From Henckelia pumila (taxonomy: Eukaryota > Streptophyta > Magnoliopsida > Lamiales > Gesneriaceae): 64,000 bases of DNA. The first letter of the stretch is position 1. The number at the start of each line of letters is the position of its first letter. The notes beneath the pieces were generated by a model. The model did not search any database. It worked only from the letters and a program-made list of their open reading frames with translations, and had not been told where the DNA came from. Made by a program: the position numbers and the translations under genes. The stretch is taken from contig NC_133122.1 of assembly GCF_033568475.1 (NCBI RefSeq), forward strand, positions 147,388,861 to 147,452,860, read 5' to 3'. Below are positions 33,950 through 45,530 of the stretch, piece by piece.

Positions 33950-34330
33950 TGTATAATAGAGAAAACACAACGTATTTATAATCCATCGTGTTTATGTGTT
34001 TTTTTATTTTATTTTATTTTATAAATAAATACACAACGATTTAAAAATCTTTTGTCGAATATGTCAATAATCCGTTGTCTATTTGATTCCAAAAACGCAC
34101 AACGACAACGGTTTAAAATTACCGTTGTCTTTAATTTTAAAAAAAGCGCTCATAAACAACGGTTAATAAAAACCGTTGTCGTAGAACACCAATTACAACA
34201 ATTTTCTTAAATTCGCTGTCTTAAAATTAAAAAAAACGCACATCCACAACGGTTTTAGTATAAACCGTTGTCAAAAGCCAAAAATCAACAATTTTTCTAC
34301 AAATCCGTTGTATTTTTAGTGTGGTTAATT
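33950..34330. repeat. CACTA subterminal repeats (ACAACGG / CCGTTGT)
   Basis: The heptamer ACAACGG or its complement CCGTTGT recurs about ten times, often as facing pairs such as ACAACGGTTAATAAAAACCG near 34158. Subterminal arrays of this type bind the transposase in characterised CACTA elements. Here they support the element's identity. Confidence 0.7.
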
Positions 34331-34359
34331 AGCATGCTTGTTGTAGTGAACCAACTCAT

Positions 34360-36880
34360 TTTGACTCAAACTAGAGTTGACTTGAAGTTTAGATGATTTA
34401 ATCGTTTATGTAATAGCCATTGTTTCACATTTCGTGAAATAAAACATGTAGGAGAAGAAGGTTGACTGTGTTGCTAGTTTATCTTATAAGTATTCTGTTC
34501 TCTTAAACCAGTTAATATGACTTCTCCATTCTTATACTTTATCTTAAAAGTTTGTTGAAGAAATTCTACAACATAACCATTATCATATAATTGGCTAATG
34601 CTAATCAGATTATAACATAGATTTTCAACAAGTAAAACATCATTGATAACAATATTTTCATGGATAATCTTACCATTACCCACGGATTTACCAATCGAGT
34701 TATCTCCAAATGTAATCTTTGGACCTTTGATATCAATTATTTTAGATAGTAATTCTTTATTTCTGATCATGTGTCTTGAGCATCCACTGTCTAAGTACCA
34801 ATTAGTCTTTTCATCATGTTATTCAATAATGAACTTTGGTATCCTTATATTGTTTGGGTCCTTGATAGATTAGTCTTTTCAAAACCCATATTTGGATTAT
34901 CTTAACATATCTACATGTTTGCTCATAAAAAATTCTCATTGATTTTTCATTTCTTCGAGGATCATAAGCAATGATAGATTTGACCATTTGTTTCATAGAC
35001 CTTGGATTTTTATTATCTAGTCTGTACATTCTCTGAACTGGTCTACAATTAAAATTTTGTCTATAATATCTCTTTTGATCATTTGATCTATACGGGACTG
35101 GTTTCTTCCAGGTATAACTGGACTAATTTATTCTAAGCAGTCCTGAATTCAATCGTGTTGTTCTAGATAAACTGTTCTTTGGTTCTTCATATCCTAATCC
35201 TTTATACTTAGATTTGACTTCATAATAGATTGCATTTTTTTAGACATAACATGATCATATACAATATTATCTTAAAGTTCATCATGATCATAGATTGTAC
35301 TAGATCTTACAAAATTGATCTTTCCTGAATTCAATTGCAATTTTGTGTTATTCTCAACAACATTGCATGTTTCAAACCCTAGTCTAGTCTTATCATTAGA
35401 CTGTTTTTTATTATCATGAATCTCATTCAAAGATACAGAAGACTTGTTCCAAGAATTAAGAGTTGCAAGCAACTTTTGATTTTCTTTCAGAGTCTCTTGG
35501 AGCATTCTTCTCATATCTTCATTCTCAGTACTCAGCAGATTTAGCTTTTCTCGTAGACTGTCAAGTTCCTTTAGTTGCACACAACTAGATTCATTTGGAT
35601 TATATTTGAGTTTATAATTTTTTGTTGTTACTTCCTTGAATGATTGAGTGAGTTTCATGTAATCTTTAGTCATTTCATGTAAAGCAGTTACTAAATTTTC
35701 TCGTGTAAATTCTAAAGATCCAAAATCAAATACCTCATTTTTTTCTTCTTCTAGTTGGGACTTGGCCATAAGACATTGTACATTCTCATCATCACTCTCA
35801 TCTGATGAACTGTCAGAACTGGATAATTTTGAATCTGATTCCGCCCATTTGCTTTTGTTATCACCGGCCACTAGAACTTTTTCTTTTTTTTTCTTCTTGA
35901 ATGTCCTTATCTCATCTTTTCCCTTCTTTTTCTCGAATGATTGTTTCTTTTAATTTGTTCCGGGCTTGGTACATTCTGCAATAAAATGACCTTTCTTGCC
36001 ACAATTATAACACGCAGTACCATTGTCTGTATGATCATTTTTATAATAAGTCTTAATAAATTTGACTGATTTTTACGCATAAATTTACCAAACTTCTTGA
36101 CAAAAAAAGACATGGCTTCATTGCTTATTTGTTCTGCTGTCATCTTTGTTGAAACCTCCTCAACTGGTGAGCATGCAACAATCGTGGTTAGTGCTTTTGT
36201 AGGTTGAGAAGGTGAAGAATCCTCTCTCTTTCTTATTCCAAGTTCAAACTCATAGGCCTTAAGATCTGCAAACAAATCATGTAGCTCGAGTTTTCTTAGA
36301 TCCTTGGATTCCATCATGGCGATTGTTTTGACATCCCATTCTCTAGGCAAATCTCTCATTACCTTCAAGGAAGTTTCATGATTAGAGTAAGTTTTACCAA
36401 GAGAAATAATTTCACAAATAATATTGCTAAATCGTTCATCAAACTCAACCATAGTTTCCCCTGGCTTCATCTTGACGTTGTCAAACTCTGAGTGGCAATG
36501 GTGAGCTTATTTTCTTTGGTTTGGTAGTTTCCATCACACAATTGGGTAAGCTTCTCCCAGATTTCTTTTGCGATAGTGTAATTTTTGATCTTGCTAAACA
36601 TATTCTTGTCCATCGTTTTGTGGAGAATATCCTTGGCAACATTATCAATGTTTGCTTTTTTTTTAATCTTATGTAGTCCATTTAGATCTATGTTTTTCAA
36701 CAATTTGAGGTTCTCCGCTTGACATAGCTACGACAGTATTGATCTTAGTGATTTTCATAGGACCATCTGTGATAACATATCACATATCACCATCTTGTGC
36801 TGATAAATGAGCCTGCATACGAATTTTTCAATCATCATAATCTTCCTTAGAAAACATATGAATCTTGTTAAATGCAGATG
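34360..36880 (-). pseudogene. copia-2 gag and protease, decayed
   Basis: The gag start reads MTSAFNKIHMFSKEDYDD at about 36879, followed by TGA stops at the sites of Trp codons. The gag body (36470-35907) has MMESKDLRKLELHDLFADLK. The zinc knuckle CYNCGKKGHFIAEC is encoded near 35965-36010. A 199-codon open piece (35871-35272) is acidic then coiled-coil-like (SLREKLNLLSTENEDMRRML). The protease/pre-integrase part (34770-34474) has KITFGDNSIGKSVGNGKII and LCYNLISISQLYDNGY. It ends in RLNHLNFKS at about 34400, the integrase zinc finger, just before the CACTA-type insertion. Confidence 0.85.
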
Positions 36881-36920
36881 TCATAACGAGTATGATAATA
36901 TCAACGAGTAAGGAAAACTT

Positions 36921-36932
36921 GCTCTGATATCA
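36921..36932 (-). other. degenerate primer binding site of copia-2
   Basis: The + text GCTCTGATATCA is the complement of TGATATCAGAGC, which differs by one base from the tRNA-Met primer site TGGTATCAGAGC. It lies three bases from the LTR edge at 36935. Confidence 0.8.
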
Positions 36933-37737
36933 CTTGTTAGGATCGAATATGTATATAGAGGGGGGGTGAATACACACTTAAAATATTTCAAAATATTATC
37001 CAAAACTTTTCGCGAGCAGTCTTGATAGTGTTAATTATCAATACTATTTCCGTTATTCTCAAAAGCATTTTGGACTACTAAAATATTGCTGATAAACAGT
37101 CCAAGTTCCTTTGTGATATCTATATATGTAAGAGTAATAACTTGTGCATATAGAATAAATGAGACAAGATATTATGAAAGTATCGAAAAAACACTTTTTT
37201 TACGTCTCTCCTTCTTTCACTTAGTAAGGAATTACTAGAATACTTTGGTTTATACACTCCTTTGCATATAAATCACTTCAATCGTATGACTTATCCTTTT
37301 TCTAGATCTTAACTCCTAGTTCTACACACAAAATAAGACACTAAGTCTTAACAACAACGAGTGAAACAAATTGGGGATTGAATGAATCCATAGATTCAAT
37401 CTATTGAGCAACTATTCTTCAACACTTTGTGAATGAGCAGTTGAGAGTTGTCTTGATGTCCTTGGTGATCCTTTAGATGATCTGATGAATGACTTGTATA
37501 TATGGGATTTTTGAGCAAATAAGATCTGTAGATTCAAAGTGCTCGGAGATATAGCTATTGTATGTTTTTCTTTGTATGTATCTTTACTAAATTTTTTATG
37601 AAGTTTTCTCTCTAGTATTTATAGTCATCTTTTGCAACGTTCTTTAAGATGACTTAAATTCTCTTTGAACTGTCTTGTTATATTTTTGAGAGTCTTCATA
37701 AATATCTTCATAAATGCTAGCCGAGATCCAATATGAG

Positions 37738-39123
37738 TGTAGCGACCCTACCCGAATCCACTACCTAATCAGAGTAATTAGCGCATGCAGTACATAATTA
37801 AAGCGTAAAGAGCGGATAATTTAAATACAATGAATCTAATCGGCAGAATACAACCGACGACAGTAAAAAGTGTATAATACTCTTATACAAAAATATCAAA
37901 AGTTTAGGGTATCAAATTCCCTAACAACTACCTCCTCTCAGGTACCAGCCTCAACCCTGCTGCGAACCGTCGGGACCGTCCAAACTCAAACCTGTTCTGC
38001 CACAAGGTATCCCACGAACACCAAACAGAGGGACGTGAGCGACTACGCTCAATATGAAATCAATGATATATAAAAAAAAATGAAGCATACAAATGAATTT
38101 AAAATCTTGGGTAAAAAAGTCTGCTTAGGGGCACCATGAATACACAATATCGTGCTAAGAGAGCGACTCCGCGGGGTACTCGTATATTCTCCTATCAACT
38201 ATAGCGTCTACTCCACCATCATGGTCATTCCTAGTGATAGCAAAACCGGGGGCTGAGCCTCCCCAGACATGAATCCATAAGGAGTAACTCATCACCGATG
38301 AAAACTGTCTCGACTTGCATCATACTTGATGCAATCTCATGTAAATCATGCATGTGCTAAAGCGGTAAAAAATGGAATACAAAGCACATAAAAATGCAAC
38401 ATATAAGCATATATATCATGCCAACTATCTCGTCAGTACTTATTTACCTCTAACACTGCAGGCCAAATCCTAGCACACCGGTCTAGATCCCACACCTACA
38501 AGTCCACACTATTGCGGCTACAATGCAAACACCCATGCATCACTAAATAAGCTCTAAAAGCCTTGACTAAGCTATTTCATACTCCTAAATATTTTTAGAA
38601 AGTCAAGGCTATACCTGCGTCCCTCGTCAGCCCGTTGTTGACAATTGCCTCAAAACTTAGGCGCAACTCTGCTACTATCCCCGTAGCGCCTAGCCACTTT
38701 CGGATTTTCAATGGGACGCCTAGAAGACTAGAAATATCCTAAATATACTAAGAAGCAAGAGAGAAGAAAATAACTCGTTTCAACCAAATGAGCTCTCGGA
38801 CCTCCCTTTTATAGACGGAGATTGAACTCGTTGCATGCACGCCACGTGCCCTGCCAGCTCATCGGATCGTCCGTTCATCCCTACCGGAGCATTTGATGTC
38901 CGATCATGATATAAGCAATGACATCATCTTGCTGACGTCGATGATGACGTAGGCCCTAGCCATATCGGAGCGTCTGTTCCCTGATCGGACCGTCCGATCG
39001 CACCGTCCGATCGCACCGGAGTCTTCGATCCTCCAACGTAGCCTCCGAACTATCATTACCCCATTTGTTTAATTAATTGAGATTAATTCCTTAATCACCG
39101 TATTTTGGGTACGGATTACTACA
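37738..39123 (-). mobile_element. solo LTR inserted in the copia-2 LTR
   Basis: This 1386-bp sequence has ends TGTAGCGACC...GGATTACTACA on + (TGTAGTAATCC...GGTCGCTACA on -). It is flanked by ATGAG (37733-37737) and ATTAG (39124-39128), a target duplication with one mismatch. A TATA-like TATAAAAGG lies on the minus strand at about 38806-38815. There is no internal region, so it is best read as the product of recombination between two LTRs of a gypsy-type element. Confidence 0.8.
38868..39030 (-). promoter_or_regulatory. TCGG-N5-CCGA palindromes upstream of the solo-LTR TATA box
   Basis: A perfect ATCGG-ACCGT-CCGAT lies at 38984-38998. Related sites are TCGGATCGTCCG near 38870, TCGGAGCGTCTG near 38964 and ACCGTCCGATCG near 39001. 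All lie upstream of the minus-strand TATA box at about 38810. Spacing and core match the copia-1 arrays although the LTRs are otherwise unrelated. Confidence 0.65.
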
Positions 39124-39425
39124 ATTAGTGATATTTAATCCTTGTGGCTTATTAATATGTTCAATAAATTCTCTCTCGAAAATCTTCAAATATAACGAAG
39201 AGTCTTCTTGAGCTGACGAAAAGCCTTTAATTCTTTGAGCATTTCAAATAATCATCTGAGCAGTTCAGGCCGTTTGAGGATTTGAGCAATTCAAGCCTTG
39301 AGCACTCCGAATAGTCTCTGAGCAGTTCAAGCAGTTCGAAGATCCCTTTGAGAGTTTAAGCTTTTTCCCTGTTTTAAAAGACTTGGCAGTTCAATTTTGT
39401 GATCACCAAAATTAAGGATCCAACA

Positions 39426-41340
39426 CCTAATGTGCGCGTGGGCTAGTGAGGAGTTATTGCTCGAATTAATTTGAAGGAACAAATTGATATGCAGATCCTA
39501 CAGCTCTCGGGTCACTCATCTCATACTTAACTTTGGAGTTCTTATGTGATGAGATCCCGAAAAGAACATACAACTTGTTGATATGAGTAGTACATATCAT
39601 ATTTTAAGCCCTCTTCAGCCGTCTAGTCACATACCTATACACTTCCGATGTGGGATCGGAACATTTTGTTCCTTTTCGCTTAAAAACCTACCAAGATTCG
39701 TTCCTTGTCTGTGCACTTTTTTAGAACCGGCGATCACTCTCGTTTATAATCGAGTCAAGCTCGAGCTTTATTTAACAAATATATTTGTGGCTCACGAGTT
39801 TATTCTAGCTTTTATCGAGCCTAAATAATCTTAATAAATATAAATTATAAATTTAAATATTCATTAAATTTATTAAAAAACTACATTTACATTTAGAGAA
39901 AAATATAATATTCTTATTAAAATTTGTAATTTTATTATAATAATAGATTTTTATATATTTTCTATAAGTGAAATTGAAATCTATAAATTAAATATCAAAA
40001 TGATTATTTTTTTCATCTAAAAGTTGACTCACTAGCCTACTAACGAACATGTTCACGAGCTAACGAGCCGAATATCGTAAAGCTCGAGCTTTGTTTGTTT
40101 ATCTTAACGAGCCTCATTAAACGAGCTTTTATCGAATCGAGCTTCGAATATCTCACGAGCGGCTTGGTTCATTTACATCCCTACCCTCAAATATGTAAAA
40201 TTATCTCTATCACATCAAGAACTTTTTTGTCAATATTCAGCAGATGGAATAAACTTGAGGGACTGAATTTAGCACATAAGTAAACCGAGGGACTGAACTG
40301 GGAAGATGACTAAAATACAAGGATGTTATGGATTATCCTTTTTCTAATTTGGGCTATCTGAAAACATGTCTCTCATGATGAGTCATTCTTTTGATCCATT
40401 AAAGTGGTGTTTGAGAGAGTTTTTAGGAAGCACTTTTCAACTTTTCTTTCACAAAATTTTGAAATTTTGTTAAGAAAAAGCTGAGAAGTACTTTCTAGAA
40501 TCTTTCCTAAACACTACCTAAGTATAGACGGGAAGCTTAAACGGGACATGAAGGAGACAACTTAACATTCTTGAGCGCTGTTTGGTGTGCGCGAATGATA
40601 CGATAGTAAATGATTATATATGATAGTTACCGACGCACACACATTGCGTGTGTATAATTAATGAATAAATCGATATTAATTTATTTATTTAATACGTGTA
40701 AAGATGAGAATACATAGTTCTATAACGGTTTTTTTTCAAAAATTTTCAAATATAGAAGTTTTCCAAACCGTACACAATAAATTCTCAATTGAAAAAATTT
40801 GCAGAAGAGAAGGGCAAATTGGGGAAAAAAAATTTGGTGTGTCCAAAACATATCAAAAACAGTTTTTTTTTTTTAATATCCTTAACTATTATAAAATAGT
40901 AAAAATAGTGAATATATATATATATATTCCATCAAACGATATGCTCAAATTCTACAAATAATTATCCCCACATCCCATGAATCAAACAATGATAGACCAA
41001 ATTAGCATACAAGTAAATTGAGTGACTAAACTAGAAAAACATAGCTAAACTGGATGGATAATTTTTTTGTTTTTATTTTTGAAATATTAGATGGATGATT
41101 ATTATTATTTTTGAATCAAGATGGATGATTTTTAAGTATTAATAACATGGGTTTTGGCCCACGGTCGATATAGTATGTGCCCAGTTAAGATATTTAGGCC
41201 TATAAACAGAAAGCCCAAATTGGTGGTGGATGAGATTTTATTTATACATATATTATTATCCATAGAGAAATAAAATTATTATTTTACCATATCAGAATTT
41301 ATTTATTTAGTTTCTATAATGGAAAAATAAAGATAGAACT
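39426..41340. other. intergenic DNA between the transposon nest and NCA1
   Basis: I see no gene. At about 39735-40190 is a dispersed-repeat-like stretch with many CGAGC/GCTCG words (for example TCACGAGCGGCTTGGTTCAT near 40155), of a type common in plant spacers. A hAT-like MITE lies at 40403-40519. A TA microsatellite lies near 40912-40927. Confidence 0.6.
40403..40519. mobile_element. short inverted-repeat element (hAT-like MITE)
   Basis: The left arm AGTGGTGTTTGAGAGAGTTT and the right arm, read in reverse (TAGGTAGTGTTTAGGAAAGA), pair along most of ~50 bases, leaving a short A/T loop. Total length is about 117 bp. The GTGTTTGG-like ends suggest hAT origin, but I could not fix the target duplication. 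Confidence 0.5.
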
Positions 41341-41480
41341 AAAATCGAGGTCCTCTCCCGATTTCTTCTGTTCATTCCACCGTGCTTTCTCGTTCTCCGT
41401 GGCTGTGTTTGTGGTTCACGCAATTCATCTTTGCATTTTGGTTAGATTAGAAATTGCAGGGCACTCGGGAATTGCAAGAG

Positions 41481-42355
41481 GTAGATTTACAAAGACCATT
41501 TCTTGTTTGATTTAGGTTCATCATCGTATCTTCCCCTTGGATTTCGGGTCTTTATGATTTTTTTGATCGAGTATTTGTGCTGTTCATGTATCTGTGTTCC
41601 CTTTTGTTATTTTCAGTATTTTGTTATCTAGAAATGCTTAAATTTATGATATTATGACGTTTCTTTTATTCAATAAAGAAACTTGTTTTGCTAGTGTGTT
41701 GAAATTTTGCAGCAAATGTACGTTGACAGAATCTGTTGGTTGTTTTTGGTTCAAAAGTGGTTGTAATTATAGTGGAGAAGTTGTGTGCAAGGTAGATTCT
41801 GCCTTGTTTTATTTAGATGATGTATGTCAGATGTTTGGTTTTTCACTTTTAGAAATTAGTGAGTTGTATTTGCGTTTCTCGTCTAGTTTTTGTAACTGGG
41901 TGTTATTACGTTGTATCACATGATCAATTCAATCAACTGTACTACTCTATCTAGTAAATGTAACAAGGATTACATTTTTAAGAATGTTGGACACAAACAG
42001 TGAGTAAGGTTCCTTGTAAGTGCCGGGCACTGCTAAGTCTTCTTTCATTTCACCGTTAGTTTATCTGTTTTGCTGTTATGTTACGTTTTGCTTTTTTTTG
42101 TTTTGTTTTTTTAAACTGTATAAATATGCTAACTAGTGTTGTGAACTCAAGTGGGTAGATTATCAAAATACCGATTTCTGATTACTTCTAAAAATTGCCG
42201 TAATTTGATTCTCTATGCTAAAATATTTAAACTACGGTGTGGTGTTTTTTCTGTGGATTCCTTTGTTTGCGGGGAGGGGGAGGCTCTCTCATTTTCAAGG
42301 TTTGTCATTTGTAAATTTTACATGAATTTCGGAACCGGTCATCTTCCTATTGCAG
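41481..42355 (+). other. probable 5' UTR intron of NCA1
   Basis: A donor GCAAGAG|GTAGAT at 41480/41481 and an acceptor TATTGCAG|GTGTGAACC at 42355/42356 would remove 875 bases and place the ATG 13 bases into the next exon. The T-rich interior fits a plant intron. Without transcripts the donor is uncertain. Confidence 0.5.
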
Positions 42356-42367
42356 GTGTGAACCAAG

Positions 42368-44324
42368 ATGAAACCTGTCTGCCCTTTTATTAAAGCTTCT
42401 CGACCTGATGATGCATCTATTAAAAAACCTGGTGAAAACCAACATAAACAGCAGTCAACCAATGATGCCACACCTCAGAAAGATTCAGCAATTACTCCCA
42501 AGTGCCCCTATGGATACGATTCTCAGACATTTAAGTTAGGCCCTCTCAGCTGCATGATATGCCAAGCACTTCTTTTTGAATGTAGCAAGTGTGTGCCTTG
42601 TTCCCATGTATATTGCAAGTAAGAGAAATGCACTGAAATTTTGTTCATCAATTAGTTTCCTCGTGTGCTTTCTATATGAATGTTCTTGATGAATTCTTTT
42701 CATGAAATTAGAGCTTGTGTATCACGCTTCAAGGATTGTCTTTTATGTGGTGCTGACATTGTGAAGATTGAAGATGATCCTAATCTTCAAGCTGTAGTCG
42801 ATCGCTTTATTGATGGTCATGCAAGGATCAAAAGGTCTCAAGTTGAGACTGACAAGGAAGAAAAGGAAGGCGAAAAGAAAAATGTGATATATGAGGATGT
42901 GTCCCTTGAGAGAGGTGCTTTCTTGGTGCAGCAGGCCATGAGGGTAAATTTTTTAAATTTCTGTCATTTGCCTATTGTTGATGCCACAAGTGATCTTAGA
43001 ATTGCAGGTAACTGTTCTGTTATGAAACCACACCAGATTAGCTGATGTAATTTGATTACTTTATCTGTTCACGTTTCTTTTATTGATCTGTACAACATTA
43101 AGGACATGGAGTACATTTGCTGTATAAAAAATAGGGAATGCATGTTGACTACATTTAATTTTGTTGTTCTCGCCCTATTCTTTTATAACATCACACCAAA
43201 TTAGCTAATATGTTCTGATTTCTATATTTATTGATATTTTTTTCTTGTAGGCACTTCGTGCTAATAACATAGGAAGTGCAAAATCAAGGCTTAGCATATG
43301 TGTGGAAGATGTTAGAGAACAATTGGAAAGGATTGGAAACACTCCTGAGTTATGCTCTCAGTTGGGTGCGGTTTTAGGTATGCTCGGTGATTGCTGGTAT
43401 GCCCATCATCTTTGTCTGAATTTAGAAATTTTGTGTTTTTAGTAGTTAAAATTTAGGATATATGATAGGGCATTGCTTTTTGAACCAAAAATAACACTGG
43501 TTGTTGCAGTCGAGCAACTGGAGATGCTAGTGCTGCAATATCATACTTTGAGGAGAGTGTCAGCTTCCTTGCAAAAGTATCGAAGGATGATTTGGAGGTA
43601 TGAATTTCTATTACGCCTCTGAACTACCATTTTTCTGCAAATCCAGCTTGATACAACTTGTGTTTGGACCTGTGCAGATAACACATACACATTCTGTTTC
43701 TCTCAATAAAATTGGGGACCTAAAGTACTATGAAGGGGACTTGCAGGCTGCAAGATCCTATTATTTTAAGGCTTTGGAAGTTCGCCGTAATGCAATCGAG
43801 TACCATTCAAACGTTTCATCGCTGGTGAGCAATTGATAAAACATAAGTGCTGCTTGTTTCCAAATCCTCTAAACGTGACTCTGATCAACAATATTTTTCT
43901 TTGGTGATGGGTTTATTATAAGCTTAGAACATGATCATAGTATTTGTCCCTTCTACACTGATGTTTTTCTTCTAATTGTGTTTTATTTTTAATCATAAAC
44001 TCAGGTTATAGATGTAGCTACATCGCTGGCAAAAGTGGCTGATGTTGATAGAAACCTGGCTAACGAAGACACAGCTATCGCTGGCTTTCAGGAGGGCATT
44101 AAATTGTTGGAATCTCTAACAATAAGAGCTGAGGAAGTTGGTCTTGAACAACGGGTATGAATTTTCCATAATTTTCCTTCTAAATCTACGTTAAATGGAT
44201 CAGCTTATCATCACTTTTTTGTTTGTTTGTTTGTTTTTTAAATCTTGTATTTGATCTAGACCTTTCTTGCACGCAGCGTCTTTCAGTGCTGGAGTTCCTC
44301 AACAGCCAACTTGCAAAAAGATGA
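42368..44324 (+). CDS. NCA1: NCA1-like protein (catalase activity chaperone), 7 exons
   Basis: Exons are 42368-42618, 42712-42943, 43251-43396, 43510-43597, 43678-43824, 44005-44154 and 44277-44324; they join in frame to 353 residues with GT-AG introns. The N-terminus has one CPF.KA.RPDDAS segment, then CPYGYDSQTFKLGPLSCMIC starts a C3HC4-type RING (Cys62-Cys65-Cys75-Cys78-His80-Cys83 and the CLLC pair). The rest is TPR-like helices (LVQQAMRALRANNIGSAKSR; LNKIGDLKYYEGDLQAARSY). In Arabidopsis NCA1 binds and holds catalase in its active form in the cytosol and peroxisome path, supporting removal of hydrogen peroxide under stress. Arabidopsis NCA1 is longer, with several copies of the CPF-RPDD motif; here there is one. 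A polyadenylation-type AATAAA lies at 44354. Confidence 0.93.
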
Positions 44325-45530
44325 CCACCCTATGCAAGAATGAATTGTTCTGTAATAAAATGTAGTGTCTAGTTGTTACATAAATAAGTCATAGGAACCA
44401 CTCGTATATAGCTTCTATATAGTAACTTTTACTTCCTCGAACAAGAATCAGATTAAAAATTCCCCAATCCATTGCTATTTTGATTCTTGTCAGAGCCCGT
44501 TTCTGTTGGTTCTAACATTATTTTTTTTGGTTTTTGGTTTCATGTTACAAGAAACAAAAAAGGGAAAAATTGTTTCAATAAACGCAGTGACTTCCTCAAT
44601 CCTAAACAGTGATATTTTAATCTCTTTTCATATTTTGATATTATTTTACACTTTAGCTCTGTTTTTCCATACTTTTTGATCGCAATGTCTTTTTGCTTCC
44701 ACTGTTTCAATAAAATGCAGTGACACTGACGACTTCAATCATATACAAATCTTTTTCATATATTGATGCATAGAATTATACGACAGAGGACGTCCCAAAA
44801 TTTATACAATCCAACAACCATGAATTCTTTTGCCAAATTGGGATGGCCAAAGTCGTCGGTAGGAAAGTTCAATTTGAGAAAACAACCCAAAAAAATACCA
44901 TTATTTATTCTGAGTTGTGAAAGATTTCCGACGCCCACACACCAATTTTCAGGCAATGTTTCTTGACAACTAGTTCGATTTGTGGAGGAATTTTGGAATA
45001 AAATCGAATGATGAAATGAAAATAAAGTTCCTAGGGTTTTAATTTTACCGACATGTTCAAATCTGAGAACTATTTCGGATCAATTTTAAAAACTTTAGGA
45101 ATTAAATAAACTTATGGATATATCAAGAAAATCGGAAATAACGCACTCAACATGATTTAAGTTGATCGAGTAGACATAATAATAGTATAATTTACAGGTT
45201 ATTAAATCAGTTTTACACAGGAAGGGGAATAACTCAAAACTATTGGACATATTATATCTTTCGTATTAGATGGGTTAGTTTGTGCTATATCGGAAGTGTT
45301 TTTTCCCCAATTTCAATATCATTAGATCACGTTAAATATTTTTATAAAAATTGTGATATGTTTTGATAATCCAATGATTGATCATCCGGGTAGAGTACTT
45401 TATGTCAGGCATAAAATAATAGGCGTTAGAGAGAGAAAAAATGTATTGTACCTTATACAAGAGAAGTCGGGGGTTGCTTACTTATGTAGAGTCCTGGAAC
45501 CCGCGAGGATTAGAAGACCCTTTTCCCGCC
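44325..45530. other. NCA1 3' flank and POLD2 promoter region
   Basis: The first ~80 bases are the NCA1 3' UTR (AATAAA at 44354). The remaining ~1.1 kb is spacer. Only short frames occur, on both strands (44756-44966), without protein signatures. The upstream region of POLD2 has no clear TATA box. Confidence 0.6.

Larger units (their letters stand above)
32540..34348 (-). mobile_element. right end of a CACTA-type DNA transposon with captured sequence
   Basis: The right edge reads TTGTAGTG (34341-34348), the complement of CACTACAA, the CACTA terminal signature. Inside it (33950-34320) are many short direct and inverted copies of ACAACGG/CCGTTGT, the subterminal repeats expected for these elements. 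The left end is not visible; the gypsy fragment joins at about 32530. No transposase was found, so the copy is non-autonomous. The inner part (32700-33900) looks like pieces of a host gene. Confidence 0.65.
14765..39425 (-). mobile_element. copia-2: old SIRE-like copia element, multiply interrupted
   Basis: Reading leftward from 39425 the parts are: 5' LTR (39425-36935, itself split by a solo LTR), primer site GCTCTGATATCA near 36921-36932, gag, protease, the start of integrase (34870-34360), then after an insertion integrase core and RT (27437-25530), the remains of an additional ORF (25530-24870 and 16056-14970), and a purine tract at 14771-14790. All parts share one orientation and one codon style and fit a single copia order. 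No 3' LTR remains. Many Trp codons are now TGA. It is the oldest layer of this nest. Confidence 0.8.
36935..39425 (-). repeat. 5' LTR of copia-2, split by a solo LTR
   Basis: On the element strand the LTR starts TGTTGGATCCTTAATTTTGG (39425) and ends GATCCTAACA (36935). Without the inserted solo LTR (37738-39123) it is about 1.1 kb. A G run (GGGGGGG on +, near 36960) sits close to the 3' end, as in copia-1. Confidence 0.82.
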
